Assembly: GCF_051622035.1 (NCBI RefSeq)
Contig: NC_135356.1
Coordinates: 23,652,839-23,716,838 of the forward strand
From: Arctopsyche grandis
Lineage: Eukaryota; Arthropoda; Insecta; Trichoptera; Hydropsychidae
Direction of reading: 5' to 3'
Length of the DNA stretch: 64,000 nt
Under the pieces are notes generated by a model. The model was not told where the DNA came from. It did no database searches and saw nothing but the letters and a program-made list of their open reading frames with translations. Made by a program: the position numbers and the translations under genes. Positions 37,201 to 49,956 of this stretch are shown one piece after another; the first letter of the stretch is position 1, and the number at the start of each line of letters is the position of its first letter.

Positions 37201-37654
37201 TAATATTAATTCCATACTAGCGACAGTAACTAGCAAAATGAAAAATAACAAAAATATCGTATACATATACAACTTTATTTTTAAATTAACAGTTATTAAA
37301 ATTGTTTTATAGACATCGTTACATTAAGTTATTATGTACTTGAATCATTTGAAAATCTAATTAATCTATAAACACACAATTTATCAAAACTCTGTGTTTA
37401 TTTAGTTGTATATTGTATAACAAAAAAAAAGCCGAAATAAAAGCGCGTCAAATTCAGTAGTTCAGAATGTGTCACTACGAATTTAGAAACGAAACAAAAA
37501 TATAAAACAGAAAATTAAATAGAATAAACACGAAAATTTCTAATCGTACGTAACACTTTTTTCAAAAAACAAGTTAAATAATTGTTTTTAAAAGACAAAT
37601 TTTAAGAATCCACGACTTTGATTTTTGAAGTATAAACAAATCATAAGTATATTA

Positions 37655-38060
37655 TACTAGTGTTTTTACCAGGCTTCGCTCGGTATTTATTTGTAATATA
37701 AACCGCATAAACATGGCCAATCTAATAGTAAACATTTTATTAAATTTATTTGAATATTCATTTGTTTTTCTACGAACCAAAAATAGTAACATACAAAGTC
37801 TCTTTTGAAATTATATTATATTAGTTGTTTTACCCGGCTTCGCTCAGTATTTGTAATATAAACAGCTTGAACATGGCGAATCTAATAGTAAATATGCATT
37901 TGTTTTTTTATTAAATTTCTTTGAATCGAAAAATATATAATATTCAACCAATTGGATTGTCGTCTTAGAAACGAAGTTCCCAACCAACAATACTTACATA
38001 CAAAGTATATTTCGAAATTATATACATATAAGATGTATGTAAAACCGAAAAACTGAAGCT
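37655..38060 (+). repeat. Direct duplication of a CCGGCTTCGCTC-type repeat
   Basis: Two direct copies about 166 bases apart share CGGCTTCGCTCGGTATTT or a near match, GTAATATAAAC, ACATGGC-AATCTAATAGTAAA and the ATTTGTTTTT block. Element class is unknown. Confidence 0.5.
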
Positions 38061-38119
38061 GAAAAAAACCGAGCGCTGAAAAACCGTGATGATTTATGAG
38101 AATACTTCATATAATACAT

Positions 38120-38290
38120 ATGTATGTATTAATAGCCAGCAGTATAGCTCGGTTGCGTTTATTTTTAGCACTGAGAGGTTACCGGATTCGATTTCGTGAC
38201 AATCTTCAATGCTGCTGGTCGGACTTTATTTCCGGCTCCAAGTCGATCGTTTCTTATCTGAGTTTTTCAATTTATTGTTGAAACAGTTCC
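38120..38290 (+). mobile_element. Possible tRNA-derived SINE
   Basis: AGTATAGCTCGGTTGCG resembles an A box and GGTTACCGGATTCGATTTC a degenerate B box about 30 bases on. Tail and borders are not clear. Confidence 0.3.
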
Positions 38291-39034
38291 TCCATCAAAA
38301 CCATCCTACCCGCTATGTCACAAATATCTGAATTTGATTTATGTAAAATATGTAAAAATTTGTGCACAAGTCTAAATCCGTAGATGTCTCTATGGATTCA
38401 TTCATTAATTAATTGTTAATTTCCTGCTCTTCAGTCAATCGAAATACAACGATTTATGTAATAAAAAATGATGCAATGTTTGTAATTAATTATCTAGGAC
38501 AACGCATTGGGGTTACACTGTCAGACATTCCTGGTATCTGTGTGTATAAATAAAAATAAAATAAAATTTCAGTATTAAAGTAAATTTATATTCTAATGTT
38601 TATTAATAACCTTGCTTATTTTGATTTTAGAATATATACATTAATATTTGGACTCCAACCCCAAGGACCTGTCGATGCATTGCAAACTCTCGCATCATAG
38701 TATGTACATACATATGTAGATATGCCACGAGATTTGATAAGCCCCTCCGAATCGGATGCCTGGGGCCGTCGCACCCCCTCTGCACATCACTATCAAATTA
38801 TTTCGGCATTCAATTATATATACATATACATAGCGATGCCTGGAATTAATTCTTCGCATTTCAGCCATAGCTCTGTGGCAGGCACAAGTAACCACACCAC
38901 ATTTCTATTATTGTTACGATATATCTCAAGTATATTATTGTTACGATATATCTGAACGCGAGAGTCCAGAATAGCCCGGGCCCTAAAACAATTGTGTTTA
39001 TACCTTTAAATTGTATGCTTTTTATTTATCACTG

Positions 39035-39414
39035 AACCTTAATATAACGCATTCAATTCCCGTTCCCGTTTCTCGATGTGTTTCGATAAGTGAATCCTTC
39101 AGTTTCAAATTAATACTTAATAATCAAATTTAATTACAGTAATGATAGTTTGTCGGAAAAACGCAGGCGGCGAACACATTTTAAATTATTCAATTGTTTG
39201 TTTATTCTGCCCTAACAACGCAGGTGAGGACGCGAAAACATTCGAATGCCACTCATTCCCGTTTTTCCCATTTCCGTTCCCGTTTTTGAGCATTTTTTTA
39301 CAAAAACCATCAAGGACATACACACAATAACTCGTGTAAGTTTCATCGCCATCGGTTGAATGGTATAGGAAAGCATACGTGATAGACAATCAGACAAAGA
39401 GACAAGCTTTGATT

Positions 39415-39501
<87 letters not shown>

Positions 39502-39590
39502 CACAGTAATACAACAAATCCTGAAAGTTCCATCGTAATCGGTTCAGTGGTTTAGGAGCCTATTCGAGACACACACAGACATCCATTTTT
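39035..39590 (+). repeat. CTAGCTGAACCC-type dispersed repeat with internal (AT)n, copy 2
   Basis: Carries CCCGTTTCTCGATGTGTTTC, then GTCGGAAAAACGCAGG, TTTGTTTATTCTGCCC, a long AT tract at 39419-39500, and CATCGTAATCGGTTCAGTGG plus GAGCCTATTCGAGACAC. Same order as in 11677-12530. Confidence 0.6.
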
Positions 39591-40249
39591 ATATATGTAT
39601 ATAGATATATACATAGATATATTTATTATTTGATCCAGTTATCATTATCTATTAATGTACTAACTTATTTTTCTTGTTAATATTTATAACTTTTAATATT
39701 TTAATGTAGGTATATTATTACAGAATAATAAGAAAAAACTCAAAGCCTATATATGTACATATATACAACTAATTTTCTCGGGCAAATTTTTTAATCTCTT
39801 TGAAGTATTAATACAGGCTGACATTATGTCATGTTAATCATTAACTTTTTACATTATTTCTTTTACATGTATGAATAGTTGAACTCTTTAATACATACAT
39901 ACATACTGAGGATAAAAATTTACTTTGATTTTTAAAAAAAACAGGCCTAAAAATGCCGCTATTTTCAACTTCAATAACCTGTCATTCGGTTCATTCCAAA
40001 GCATTTTTCAATATTTGTATTTATTAGGATTGGTATCTCTTCTGATGTCAATAATGTGAAAAAGTTTCAGATTTGCACACATCGATGAATCACTTTTGTA
40101 GCAAATACGAACCGTGCTCGTTAGTAATTTAATATGCATCAAAATGTGCTCGTTAGTAATTTTATATGCATCATACGTCATGTTCATTACATTGTACCTA
40201 TGTATGTAAATTATTACGTGAAACAATCAAAACTAATATACTAGTACAT

Positions 40250-40625
40250 ATCACGGCCGTAACCAGGGGGAGGCTATGGAGTTCCAACCCCCCCCCCCCC
40301 CCCACTTAGTTTAAATAAAATATATTGTAATTATGAAAATTAAATCATGGTACATATGTACATAACTATAAATTAATTTTTCTATTCAAATAAATATTCT
40401 AGTCGTATGAATACCCTGGATAAATTTTAAACTAAGTATATTATTGTTACGATATATCTCAACACGAGACTCTACATAGAATAGCCCGGGCCCTAAAACA
40501 TTTGTGTTTATACATTTAAATTGTATGCTTTTTATTTATCACTAGCTGAACCCGGCATGCGTTGCAATGCCACAATAAGGCAAGCAATTCCCGTTCCCGT
40601 TTCTCGATGTGTTTCTATAATATAT
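40250..40625 (+). repeat. Fragments: hAT-like end with C-run, and CTAGCTGAACCC repeat
   Basis: CACGGCCGTAACCAGGGGGAG, then a run of 18 C near 40290, resembles one end of an hAT-type element without its partner. CTAGCTGAACCCGGCATGCG starts a short copy of the dispersed repeat at 40543. Confidence 0.4.
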
Positions 40626-40664
40626 AGATGTGCTGAAGAATATGTACCTAATATTTATATATTT

Positions 40665-40900
40665 TACAGTTGAAGTGTATCTTCCAGTTGTAATATATTG
40701 TGACTAGTTAGAATATACTCCATCTAACCTGGTACCAACCGCCGTTATGGTTCAAGTGTATTTTCAGTTGTGGTATACATATTTTGACTAGTTGGAATAT
40801 ATTCTGACTAACCCACGAAAGTTGATTCATATGGTGAATTACATTCCAACTGGTCAAAATATATTACAACTGAAAATACAGTTCAACTATAAGTTTTTAC
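40665..40900. mobile_element. Inverted-repeat MITE (TGTTACAG family), copy 3
   Basis: TTTACAGTTGAAGTGTATCT at the left and CAACTGAAAATACAGTTCAA at the right are inverted. Internal ATTCTGACTAACCCACGAAA and TTGATTCATATGG match copies 1 and 2 in the opposite orientation. Confidence 0.6.
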
Positions 40901-41399
40901 CAGGTTAGATGGAGGAGAGGTTACTAGTAAATTGAGTTGGAAAGTAACATTTTTGTTTGAACAAATTCTTATCTTATTCATTAATTTATTCGTAATACCT
41001 AATATTGACGCATTTATAATAATAATATAATTAAAAATCGGTGCCGTAAGAAATAAGTTCAGGCTTCGATTCCACCCCTGTTACGTTCGAAATCCCATTA
41101 CTCCCAGCTCTGTTTAATTTTTCGATATGAATTTGCGGTATTTTTGCATCCCATTTTTCGTCTACGGTTCCATCATAGTATCACTTTTTTATGTTTGTAC
41201 ATTGGGTCGGTACAATATATGAAAATTTTGACTTAAATAATTGAAAAAGTTGCGTCTTATTAAAGTATGTAACGCTAAATTAAAATACTTACAAATGTCC
41301 TGCTAGGCTATTTAACATGTATCTCGAAAAATGACAGAAATATTTTTGCTTTATGTATACATATGTATATACAGACTAACAATAACGAGAAATTTCAAC

Positions 41400-41570
41400 T
41401 TAAAAATTTATTTTGACCGATGACTAGAAGAAAGAATGTGAAAAGATACAAAAAATACCACAGGGTGGATGAAATGAATAAAATGATGAGAGTTGAATGG
41501 AAGCGTTTTGGAGAGGCCTTCGTCCAGCATTGGATGGCTGTAAATAATGATGATGATGATATACTCAGTA
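41400..41570 (+). mobile_element. Non-LTR retrotransposon 3' end fragment
   Basis: GGGTGGATGAAATGAATAAAA, GGAAGCGTTTTGGAGAGGCC, TTCGTCCAGCATTGGATGGC and an ATGATG tail match the end of the 22825 family. Confidence 0.55.
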
Positions 41571-41599
41571 TTTATCCTTGATTACGTTATAATATATAG

Positions 41600-43700
41600 G
41601 TATACATATGTATGTTTTTATTTACATATTTTAATGATCAACTCAAAAACCTTAAATCCAATCACACTAAAACTTTGTATATGTAATGCTATATTTTTCA
41701 TTGTAACTTTTTTCAAAACAAAATTAATAATCATATATAATCTCCTCTTCTTAGTTTTTCTTTCAAGTTTTCTCTTAAGAAGTCAAGCTTTTAAATTAAA
41801 ACTAAGCAACTAGACTGCATATTTAGCAAATTATTATAAATCCAAAATTTGCACCATTTGCTCCGATCACATGCACATATCGATCGATATGACAAATTGG
41901 TGCAGCCTTTGAAGTGTAAGCTTACATTGACGATTATAGCAGAGTAACCGAAACCCCTATATGTATTATCAAAATGGGGAAAGCCTGCAGCAGCGTGTAC
42001 AAAAAAATATATGTACATAATATACTGAATTTAAATTTGAACAAAATTGGAAATAATTCCATCCACGGTGAATGTATTGATGATGATATATGTATGTACG
42101 TATGTTAAATTTAAATACGAATGACTGGTGCAATTCGATTAAATTATTGCTATTGTTTCATCATCGTAAGCCTTTCACCAACCGCCATTGGAAAAACATA
42201 GTCGCTTTGAAGAGCCGACATCTGCTTTGACTCCTCCAGATCATCAGTACGGGGATCGATCACAAAGGTTTATAACATATTCTTTGTATAACTGTTATAT
42301 ATGTACATATATGTTTAAGTTATGGACATTTTAAGAGTTACCGTCAATGTGAGGCTGTCTATGAAAATGAAGTTGTAACCCTTCGAAAATTTCCATTATT
42401 TGTTTTCACACCATTTCAAAATATGCTAAGTGCCACTGCTCTAAGCTAGAGCTGGAATGCCATTTAATTAATTATATTAATAAAATTACTAGCTTGTTTA
42501 AAACTGTTGCCAATCAATCAAGAGGGATTTTTTTTTACATGTAGAAATGATATTTCTATTAGTATCTAAGGAACTTGAGGCAAGTTAAATATCTGGAAAA
42601 TGTATATGAAAGTTATGATAAAGAAAACATCGAGAAGTAACATACATACATAGTTAGAATATGATTTAAAACAAATCACCCAGGGTTTTGATATATTATA
42701 TTTACGCTAGTGGCCTGTGTATACATAATTGTGCATTCTGTAAAATATCGCAACTCGGAACAACGGAATTAATCATTTAAAATATAATTAACTAATTTGA
42801 AAAATAATTATTTTATTTTTGTCGGCCACTCGTGTGAACGAAGTGATATGCCTCGTCTCTTTCCACGATATACGATTCCAAGGGGAGAAAGAGAGACGGA
42901 TCATGGCGATAACAGCGAGTACTTCTTACACACGCACGCACGCACGCACGCATTAGACAATTATTATATAATGTAATATATATGTATAGATACAAGTGAA
43001 GAAGAAATTATTAATTGCATTAGTCATAATACGACAGTGACTTTTAATGGAAATTGATTGACAATTGGATTAATTCGAATATAATAGTATAATTTGTAGC
43101 TCTTAAGAAGAGTCGTATTGATATTACAAAGTCGTTGAATAAAAGCTATATAATTCACAGATGTTTGTGATAAATAATACACAACAAACGTGTGAATCGA
43201 TTGTTCGGCCAAGCCAGGCTAATGCTAATTTTTCGATTAAAAACACACTTTGCGAAAGTCTCTTGGATAACGAGACTGCTAAAGTTTCATTTTCTTTTTT
43301 TCTATCGTCCTTCTGAATTCCGCTTACGCTTAATTGCTTAATTTAAGGAACAAAGGATACTAAAACCGTTTCCTGGAAGGTCTACTTCGCATATTTGACA
43401 TGGGAATGCCACAGCATGGCGAATAGTTGGTACAATCTGAAATCGATTTCGAGGCTGAAATCTTAGATTGATCGAATTCCATTACAAAATTTAAATCAAT
43501 CGGATCCCATAAGCATTTTCTGCGATATTTGCATCTTAGATTTAATTGGAAAATTTCATTCAAAAGTTGTCATTACTCAATCATTAACTATTTATTCCTA
43601 TATATGTATTTATAAGATTAACAATTTTCTGCACACAATATCGTCAACTTTAAATATTTTTAGCAAAAAATGATATACTACATGTATTATGTGTATTATA
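41600..43700. other. AT-rich intergenic DNA; no gene recognised
   Basis: Short frames only. An ACGC microsatellite lies at about 42930-42953. A minus-strand frame at 43563-43360 (67 codons, seven Cys) has no recognisable motif, splice context or repeat match and is not called a gene. Confidence 0.4.
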
Positions 43701-43908
43701 CAGAGCCGTAGCGTGGGGAGGGGCACGGGGGCAGATAACCCCGGGCGTAAAATTGAGGGGGCGCCAAAACGCAGTTGTATATTCCATACTACAGATGAAA
43801 AAATTATAAGCTTGTTTCTATTTTGAGAGGAAAATTTCAAATACCCGCATGTTTATTAAATGCAAACAATCACTACGAGTTGGGACACCATTCGCCAAGC
43901 CTGTTAAC

Positions 43909-44562
43909 TAGTGCTGGCCTTACACCTTATGGCGCCCTCGGGCAATTTTTTTTAAGCGCCACAATTTTTTTTTTTAAATGGGTTACTATCCTCATTTTCC
44001 GGGCTTGGGACCGGCAGCAAAGTGTTTAACAAGAGGAGTTAAAAATAAATAAATAAAGTGATAATTCAGAAGTGAACTTTCCAAGCCTTTCTTTCAGCAA
44101 AATCTATAATTAATGCTGAAAAATCAAGATTTTCAGCGATATCATTTTCAGTAGATTTCATTTAAAAACTGAAAAGTCTATTTTGTGACATTGTAGACGG
44201 GGATAAGTTTTAAGTTTCGTAAAACTACGTTCACCACTAGATACTGATTCAGGCAGTGTCACCTAAATTCGCATAATTTAATATAATGAGTGGATTTTTT
44301 TTATCTTGAAATTTATTTGAAAGAAAGGCTTTTGAATTAATAGGTTTATCGCTAAGTTCATTACTAATAATATCAGATTTTTTATTCACGGTGAGATTAA
44401 TTTGAAGACCGGCTCTTTCCAGTAGATTGTTTAAATTAAAGGGCCTTTGGCGCTTTAATATAAAATTTTAAAGCGCTTTCGGCGCATCGAGTGGCGCCCT
44501 ACCTTACTCGGCGCCCTCGGGCGCCGCACAACTCAGCCCCCCCCCCCCTAAAACTGGCACTG
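43909..44562. mobile_element. 654-bp non-autonomous hAT element
   Basis: The ends TAGTGCTGGCCTTA and (minus strand) CAGTGCCAGTTTTA are short inverted repeats, flanked by exact CTGTTAAC (43901-43908 and 44563-44570). Sub-terminal GGCGCCCTCGGGC motifs occur at both ends. No transposase is encoded. Confidence 0.8.
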
Positions 44563-44699
44563 CTGTTAACGAAATTGACAATATTCTTCTTTTAATTGAT
44601 TTTATTATTTCGAATTCACTCTCGAAGCAACCAAACTTTCGAAGATGCCCAAGATGAAGTAACGCAATAGAAATGAACAGAAAAGCGTCAAGGGGTATT

Positions 44700-44820
44700 T
44701 TTATGTTATCCGAGGGTGCTAACCCTTTTTTTTGGAATTTTATTGCGTAAGTTCTTCTTGAGCGCCTTTGAAAATTAGGATTTCTCGAAACTGCGTCACT
44801 ATTCAGTGCAATTCAGTTTA
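44700..44820 (+). repeat. Dispersed repeat, second copy of the 19928 unit
   Basis: TGTTATCCGAGGGTGCTAAC, TATTGCGTAAG, GAGCGCCTTTGAAAATTAGG and ATTCAGTGCAATTCAGT in the same order as at 19928-20075. Confidence 0.55.
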
Positions 44821-45086
44821 TATTTTTTAAATATATTTACCTCTACTAAAAGTAGTACTTTATACTCACATAATATTATACTCAATTATTTATAATATTA
44901 TCTTACTTATTTTAATTTTTATAAGTATATACAGCATAATAAGAAAAAAAGCTCAAAACCCTATTTACAATTATTAATAATAAGGTAGTTCGCACCAGGG
45001 GCAAACATGCTGCTAGCTACCCGCTACATAGAAGGGGGGGGGGGTACTAACATACTAACATACTAATAAAAAAACATATTTTCCAG

Positions 45087-45290
45087 ACCATGAAAACGTG
45101 ATCAGTGATCGATTCTGAGTTCGAATCAGTCAAAATCTCGAGTTCGAATTTTCGCATGATAAAGTAATAATATGTAAAATATGTAGATAATGATTACTGG
45201 ATCAGTAACTATCAGAATAGACCTGAGATATATTGTGAACATTCATATTATATGAACACTAAAAAGCATTGAATTCAATGCACCCTTCAT
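45087..45290. repeat. 8882-family fragment joined to a LINE tail
   Basis: The first 75 bases are an inverted fragment of the 8882 repeat (ATGAAAACGTGATCAG, CGAATTTTCGCATGAT). From 45170 the jockey-like 3' tail follows (GATCAGTAACTATCAGAATA, CTAAAAAGCATT). The same two units are also neighbours at 32222-33235. Confidence 0.5.
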
Positions 45291-45351
45291 GTAAAAACAC
45301 AGATTACTAAAACATTTGTTATACGTAGATAGTCGACTTAAAAAATGATAT

Positions 45352-45783
45352 ATCATCATCATCATCATCGCAGCCATTCGCCATCCACTGCTGGATGAAG
45401 GCTTCTCCTAGATGCTTTCACTCGTCTCTATTTTGCTCAACTCTCATCCATCTCACCCCACACATTTTCCTAATTTCGTCCACCCATCTTCCCTGCGGTC
45501 TTCCTTTTACCCTTTTGCATTCTCTTGGGCACCATTCAAACACTTATTATATCCACCTTTCGTCCATTCTTCTAGCCACGCGGCCCGCCCATTGACATTT
45601 GAATATTTTCACTCCATCCAATATATCCACAACCCTTGTCATATTTCTCAACCAAGTATTCCATTTCCTGTCTTTCTTCGTTATGCCAAACATACAACGT
45701 TCCATACTTCTTTGAGCGCATTGGACTTTGTGTTGCAACTTGGCGTCCAATGTCCAAGCAACACATCCATATGCCGGTAATTG
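45352..45783 (-). mobile_element. Non-LTR retrotransposon 3' fragment (RT C-terminus)
   Basis: The minus-strand frame reads LQHKVQCAQRSMERCMFG, KDRKWNTWLRNMTRVVDI and QWAGRVARRMDERWI, the conserved C-terminal region of insect non-LTR reverse transcriptases. The 3' end is an ATG-repeat at 45352-45368. It is truncated at the 5' side by a MITE at 45785. Confidence 0.8.
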
Positions 45784-45784
45784 G

Positions 45785-45975
45785 ATTATTAGCCACATTG
45801 CGATCGCCCAAAAGACAAATTTTGCCATAAAAATCGCGAATACGGAATATTTGGCTTTCTCGTTAGTTGGATAGTTATCGTTAGTATTATGAATTTTTCG
45901 ACTGCCAAATGTTCCGTTATGGAGATTTTAGTAACTTTTGGGCGAGCGCTTTGTGACCAATAATCACCAAACCCC
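45785..45975. mobile_element. Inverted-repeat MITE (GGTCACAAAG family), copy 2
   Basis: GCGATCGCCCAAAAGACAAA on the left and its relative TTTTGGGCGAGCGC with TTTGTGACCAATAATCACC on the right are inverted. The middle matches 30880-30990 (AAAATCGCGAATAC, TCTCGTTAGT, TGTTCCGTTATGGAGATTTT). Confidence 0.65.
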
Positions 45976-46117
45976 ATAAGCCATCACTGGCAAAAATCTT
46001 TTTCTTCGGGCAAAGTGGCATTTTTTATTTAAAAGCCGCATTGATTCGTCCAAATGCACTCCATCCTAATTTCATACTTCTTTTTATCTCTTCTTCTTTA
46101 CTACCGTACATATATTT

Positions 46118-46850
46118 ACTTTATCTATGTACGTAGTAACAATAGATGAAGTTTTGTGATATGCGAAAATTCGAACTCGAGATTTTGACTGATTCGAACT
46201 CAGAATCGATTACTGATCACTAAAGGGCGGATAGGAAGCGTGCTTTTTCCAGGAATCAGGGCGTTTTGGGTCTATTTACAAAGCTAGAGTATAAAAAAAA
46301 GGTTCTTCATAAAATTGGACAAAGCACAGCGAACAATTAACAATGAACGGCACGCTTCCGGTCCGATCTCTACTGATCACGTTTTCATGATCTAGAAAAA
46401 ATGTGTGTGTGTGTGTGTGTGTGTCTGTGTATTTTGGGGATTTTTTGAACATCGTTAGTCCTATCGAACTGAAACTTAGTATCGGTTACTGAAATTCTTA
46501 TCGACACGACGAAAACTTCAATTATCTCCCAAGCCCCTGACTGAATCGGACTGAAATTTTTTACATGTAATATAAATAATAATTTTTATAACCTTATATT
46601 TTTTAAATATTTTTATCTGAACCGGAAGTAATACTTTTACTCTAGAGAATCAAGGTTTTTTACGTTTTTCTCAGAAACCGTTCGGTTAATTCAAACTGAA
46701 ATTTCATATCTAGAAGTTTAAGCTTAATACCAAGTTATTTATAAAATTTGGTAAGCATCCGTCAACCGAAAGTGGCAGTTTACTCTTGTTCGATTTTTCT
46801 TCCACTATTTTTTTTTTATTAAATATATTCAATTAGCTAAGGCTTCGATC
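46118..46850 (+). repeat. Dispersed repeat (8882 family), copy with MITE insertion
   Basis: Follows the 8882-9500 order, including TCGATTACTGATCAC, CGTTTTCATGATCTAGAAAA, GGGGATTTTTTGAACATCG and TTACATGTAATA, but is interrupted at 46221-46372 and carries a GT microsatellite near 46403-46424. It extends the family beyond 9250 with TCTGAACCGGAAGTA. Confidence 0.65.
46221..46372. mobile_element. hAT-type MITE (TAAAG/TAGAG family), copy 4, with empty site known
   Basis: 152 bp from TAAAGGGCGGATAGGAAGCG to its inverse ending CGATCTCTA, flanked by exact CTGATCAC (46213-46220 and 46373-46380). The uninterrupted repeat at 8970-8990 has one such site (CTAATCAC), a second clean filled/empty comparison. 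Confidence 0.9.
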
Positions 46851-47727
46851 TTTAAAATAATTATAAATTAAAATATAAAATTTTCATGTTTTTAGTAGAA
46901 AAAACCTGTCGTGGATTGGGTCGTGACGACGAATAGTACCGTCGCCGTAATTTGTTTAATGCAAATCCGTATAGAAAACAATAAAGAAGCTTCTCAACAT
47001 TATTACAAATGGGTGCTTACGATCGGTTGATTTAATGACTCTGTGCCGGACCAATTTGTGAATTTTGGGTCACCCTATGGTGCGACGAGACCAGACATGA
47101 TCGCAGGTTGCACTTTTTTTGTGCTTTTTTTATTTATAGTTAAGCGTCATTTGTCAGAAGCCGGGTTCTATCTATGTCCGAACAATAGGAATGTGCCGGT
47201 TTTTGTACGCCTTGTCGACCTCATACCTGTTAACGTCTAAATTAATTCCCTCGTAGCCAGCGATCGCAAACTTGTGACGCGTAACAAAGTATAATTTGCT
47301 CTTTACATTATTCCTTATACGTATGTTTGTGGTATTTATAATTAATTCCTTAATATAATGCAATCAACGCATGGTCTATTTATCCGAGATGCAAACCGGT
47401 TACGAACCAAACCAGATGAACCAATTAATTGTAATTTGGTTGAACCAAAAACGGAATCAAGCTTAACTATTTAAAAAATAAAAGCTATAAAAACGTGATC
47501 AGTGGCCGATTCTGAGTTCAAATCAGTCAAAATTTCAAGGGCGAATTTTTGAATGATCACAATTGTTCGACTATTATTCCTATGTAGACATAAACGTAAA
47601 TTAAGTAAAAACCCGTTGAAATACTATGAATCTTAATCAAATCGATACTTCGTTACTAAAAGCTTAGGCCAGCAGAAACTGCAACATGTTTAGACATGAA
47701 GCTTCTTCCAAAAATATTGACCCTGAC
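46851..47727. other. Intergenic DNA; no gene recognised
   Basis: 47043-47240 is moderately GC-balanced, but its frames show no domain. 47490-47560 is an inverted fragment of the 8882 repeat (GTGATCAGTGGCCGATTCTG). Confidence 0.35.
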
Positions 47728-48150
47728 TTTGAACCCGGCATGTGTTGCAATGCCACAATAACGCATGTACATAATTCCCGTTCCTGTTCCCGTTTTTCCC
47801 GTTCCCGAGTTAACGTCGTGGTAATCTGACTTCTCCAGTGTTTTGGCTCGTGCTTATCGGTGTGTTTCAATAAATAAATGTTTCAGTTTCAAATTAATAA
47901 TAATAATCAAATTAAATTACAGTAATGATAATTTGTCGGAAAAAACACAGGCACACCGAAACACATTTGAAATTATTCAATTGTTTGTTGCCATGAAAGA
48001 AATCTTCATTTGTTTTTGTATTAAATTTATTTAAATCGAAAAAAAATAATATTATTTAACGACTGACCAACCACAAACGTCTTTGACCAATCCAGCCAAT
48101 AAGAAACAACTTTGACGACAGCCAATCCGAAACGAATTATAGACGCCGTT
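47728..48150 (+). repeat. CTAGCTGAACCC-type repeat, copy, followed by the CAAACGTCTTTGACC block
   Basis: TGAACCCGGCATGTGTTGCA, CCCGTTCCTGTTCCCGTTTT and AATTTGTCGGAAAAAACAC mark the first repeat. CAAACGTCTTTGACCAATCC and AGCCAATAAGAAAC (48070-48115) match 24735-24800. Confidence 0.5.
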
Positions 48151-48886
48151 TCAGTTCAATATATAAGATTATTTTGTAGCAACCATTTATAACTGAAGTT
48201 ATTTTCATTAATTTTTATTCTTAAATCAATTAAACTATCCGTTTTTTGAACTGTTTCATAATGTAAATTTTCCCCAATGCCATCCAATCAACTTTTTTTT
48301 AACTTCTCCATAATTACTCTTTCCTTTAAAAAATTTCATACACATAGTTGTGAAAATTTTGAAACGTAACAAATAACGATTTATTTCGTTGTTTTTAATT
48401 CCAAAACTGTATAAACCTATCACAATGACTTCTATTTATATTTCCATCTGCTAAGCTAAAACCATCAACTGATTGTTGACATGCAAGCTTACATGCCCGG
48501 ATGTTTATATGGACAAAAATTGCAGTGCACACGGGCGGCTGAACTCGAGGGGCGGCCGTCAGACGAGGATTAAAAAGTCGAGCCCGAAAATTGTTTATTT
48601 TTTGTTTGGCTCGCAAAATATTTTTTAGGTAATCTCAAAAAGTAGTCACGAAGAAGAATATTCGGTTAATAATTCAAATAATTTAGTAATTAATAACAAT
48701 ACTCATTATAATTCGAATAAAAAAATAGATGAAATATAAAAGCGCAAAATTTATCAACGTACTATGTAAATGCCGTTTTATCACTGTCGGATGATCCTGG
48801 AAAATGCACGCAAAATTCGAATATATTCAAATTTTGAATATTTTTTTTAAACGTCTCGTTACTTCCAAATTACGGGTATTTTACAT

Positions 48887-49268
48887 CGGTCTCTGTCACG
48901 GGCCCAAATGTGAAACGCCCGAAAACGCAAATATCGAAAATCGAAAGATCTTAAGTCAAAAGATCAAAAAAAAAAAGGGTGCATAGTAAACGGTACATAC
49001 TAACTTAATTTGCGCGAACAGGATACAACAGGAACAAGAGGAACAGGCTTTTCCTCTCGTATTAATGTGCGCGCGCAGAATACGGGAGGAAAAGCCTGTT
49101 CCTCTTGTTCCTGTTGTATCCTGCTCGCGCAAATTAAGTGAGTATGTACGTGAGTATGTACCGTTTACCATGCACCCTTTTTTTATCTTTCGACTTAAGA
49201 TTTTCAATCTTTGCCTTCCGATATTTGCGTTTTCGGGCGTTTCACATTCGGGCCCGTGAGGTAGACCC
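48887..49268. mobile_element. 382-bp foldback element (GGGCCC family), intact copy
   Basis: The left arm (CACGGGCCCAAATGTGAAAC, CGAAAACGCAAATATCG, AGGGTGCATAGTAAACGGTA, ACAGGAACAAGAGGAACAGG) and right arm are inverted copies of about 180 bases. They close on a short centre near 49060-49075 (ATTAATGTGCGCGCGC). A second copy is split by a LINE at 62730-63914. Confidence 0.85.
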
Positions 49269-49815
49269 ATTTAAAATATATAAAAGTTTATTGTATAATC
49301 AAGATTTTTAAAATATAACATTTTTAACTCGCAGTACAATTTTATTTAAAAATAAGGAGGGGAGAGGGTGGTGCAAACATATTTGCTCGCGGGCGGCCGG
49401 CTCCCTCTGACCGGCTGAGGCCTACTCGTAGGCGGAAATATATCAAACATCAACATTTTGAGGTTTGCATTGAAGTAAAAATTTTTTTTTTTATGACATT
49501 TAAACAATATTTATTTATATTTTGATTAATAGATATTATTTTCTAAATTGCAACCGCACGAAGCGTACATATTCATTTAAACATTTTTTCTCCAAATTTT
49601 TTTTTAAAAATTCTAAATTTACGATTTCCTATCTATCTATAGACATAAAAATTGAAATAAAACTTTTAGTATTTTATTTTTAAAAAATGTACACACTTCG
49701 TACAATCGTATATGTTCGCGGGCCAAAACTTATTTTTTTTTTAATTTCCACCTATTTTTCAAGCTCTTGGTTTAAAAATTCTAAATTTAAAATACTATCA
49801 TCATCTGTCTTATCA

Positions 49816-49948
49816 TTAGTCACCGGACCCAGAAGGTGCCGCGTATTGTTCAAAGGTTGCAAATGCATTGTTAAAGGTTTGCCGAACCTTTTTTACAAAG
49901 GATTTACAACAATGGAACAAGGATAGCACTGTGACTATCCTACCTCTA
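49816..49948. mobile_element. hAT-type MITE (TAAAG/TAGAG family), copy 5
   Basis: 133 bp from TAGTCACCGGACCCAGAAGG to CCTACCTCTA, flanked by exact CTTATCAT (49808-49815 and 49949-49956). Central GGTTTGCCGAACC and CATTGTTAAAGG match the other copies. It abuts the ATC-repeat end of a LINE fragment. Confidence 0.88.
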
Positions 49949-49956
49949 CTTATCAT

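Noticed and set aside
43360-43563. 67-codon cysteine-containing minus-strand ORF
   Set aside because: Considered as a small secreted peptide, but it has no signal peptide, spliced neighbours or conserved spacing.
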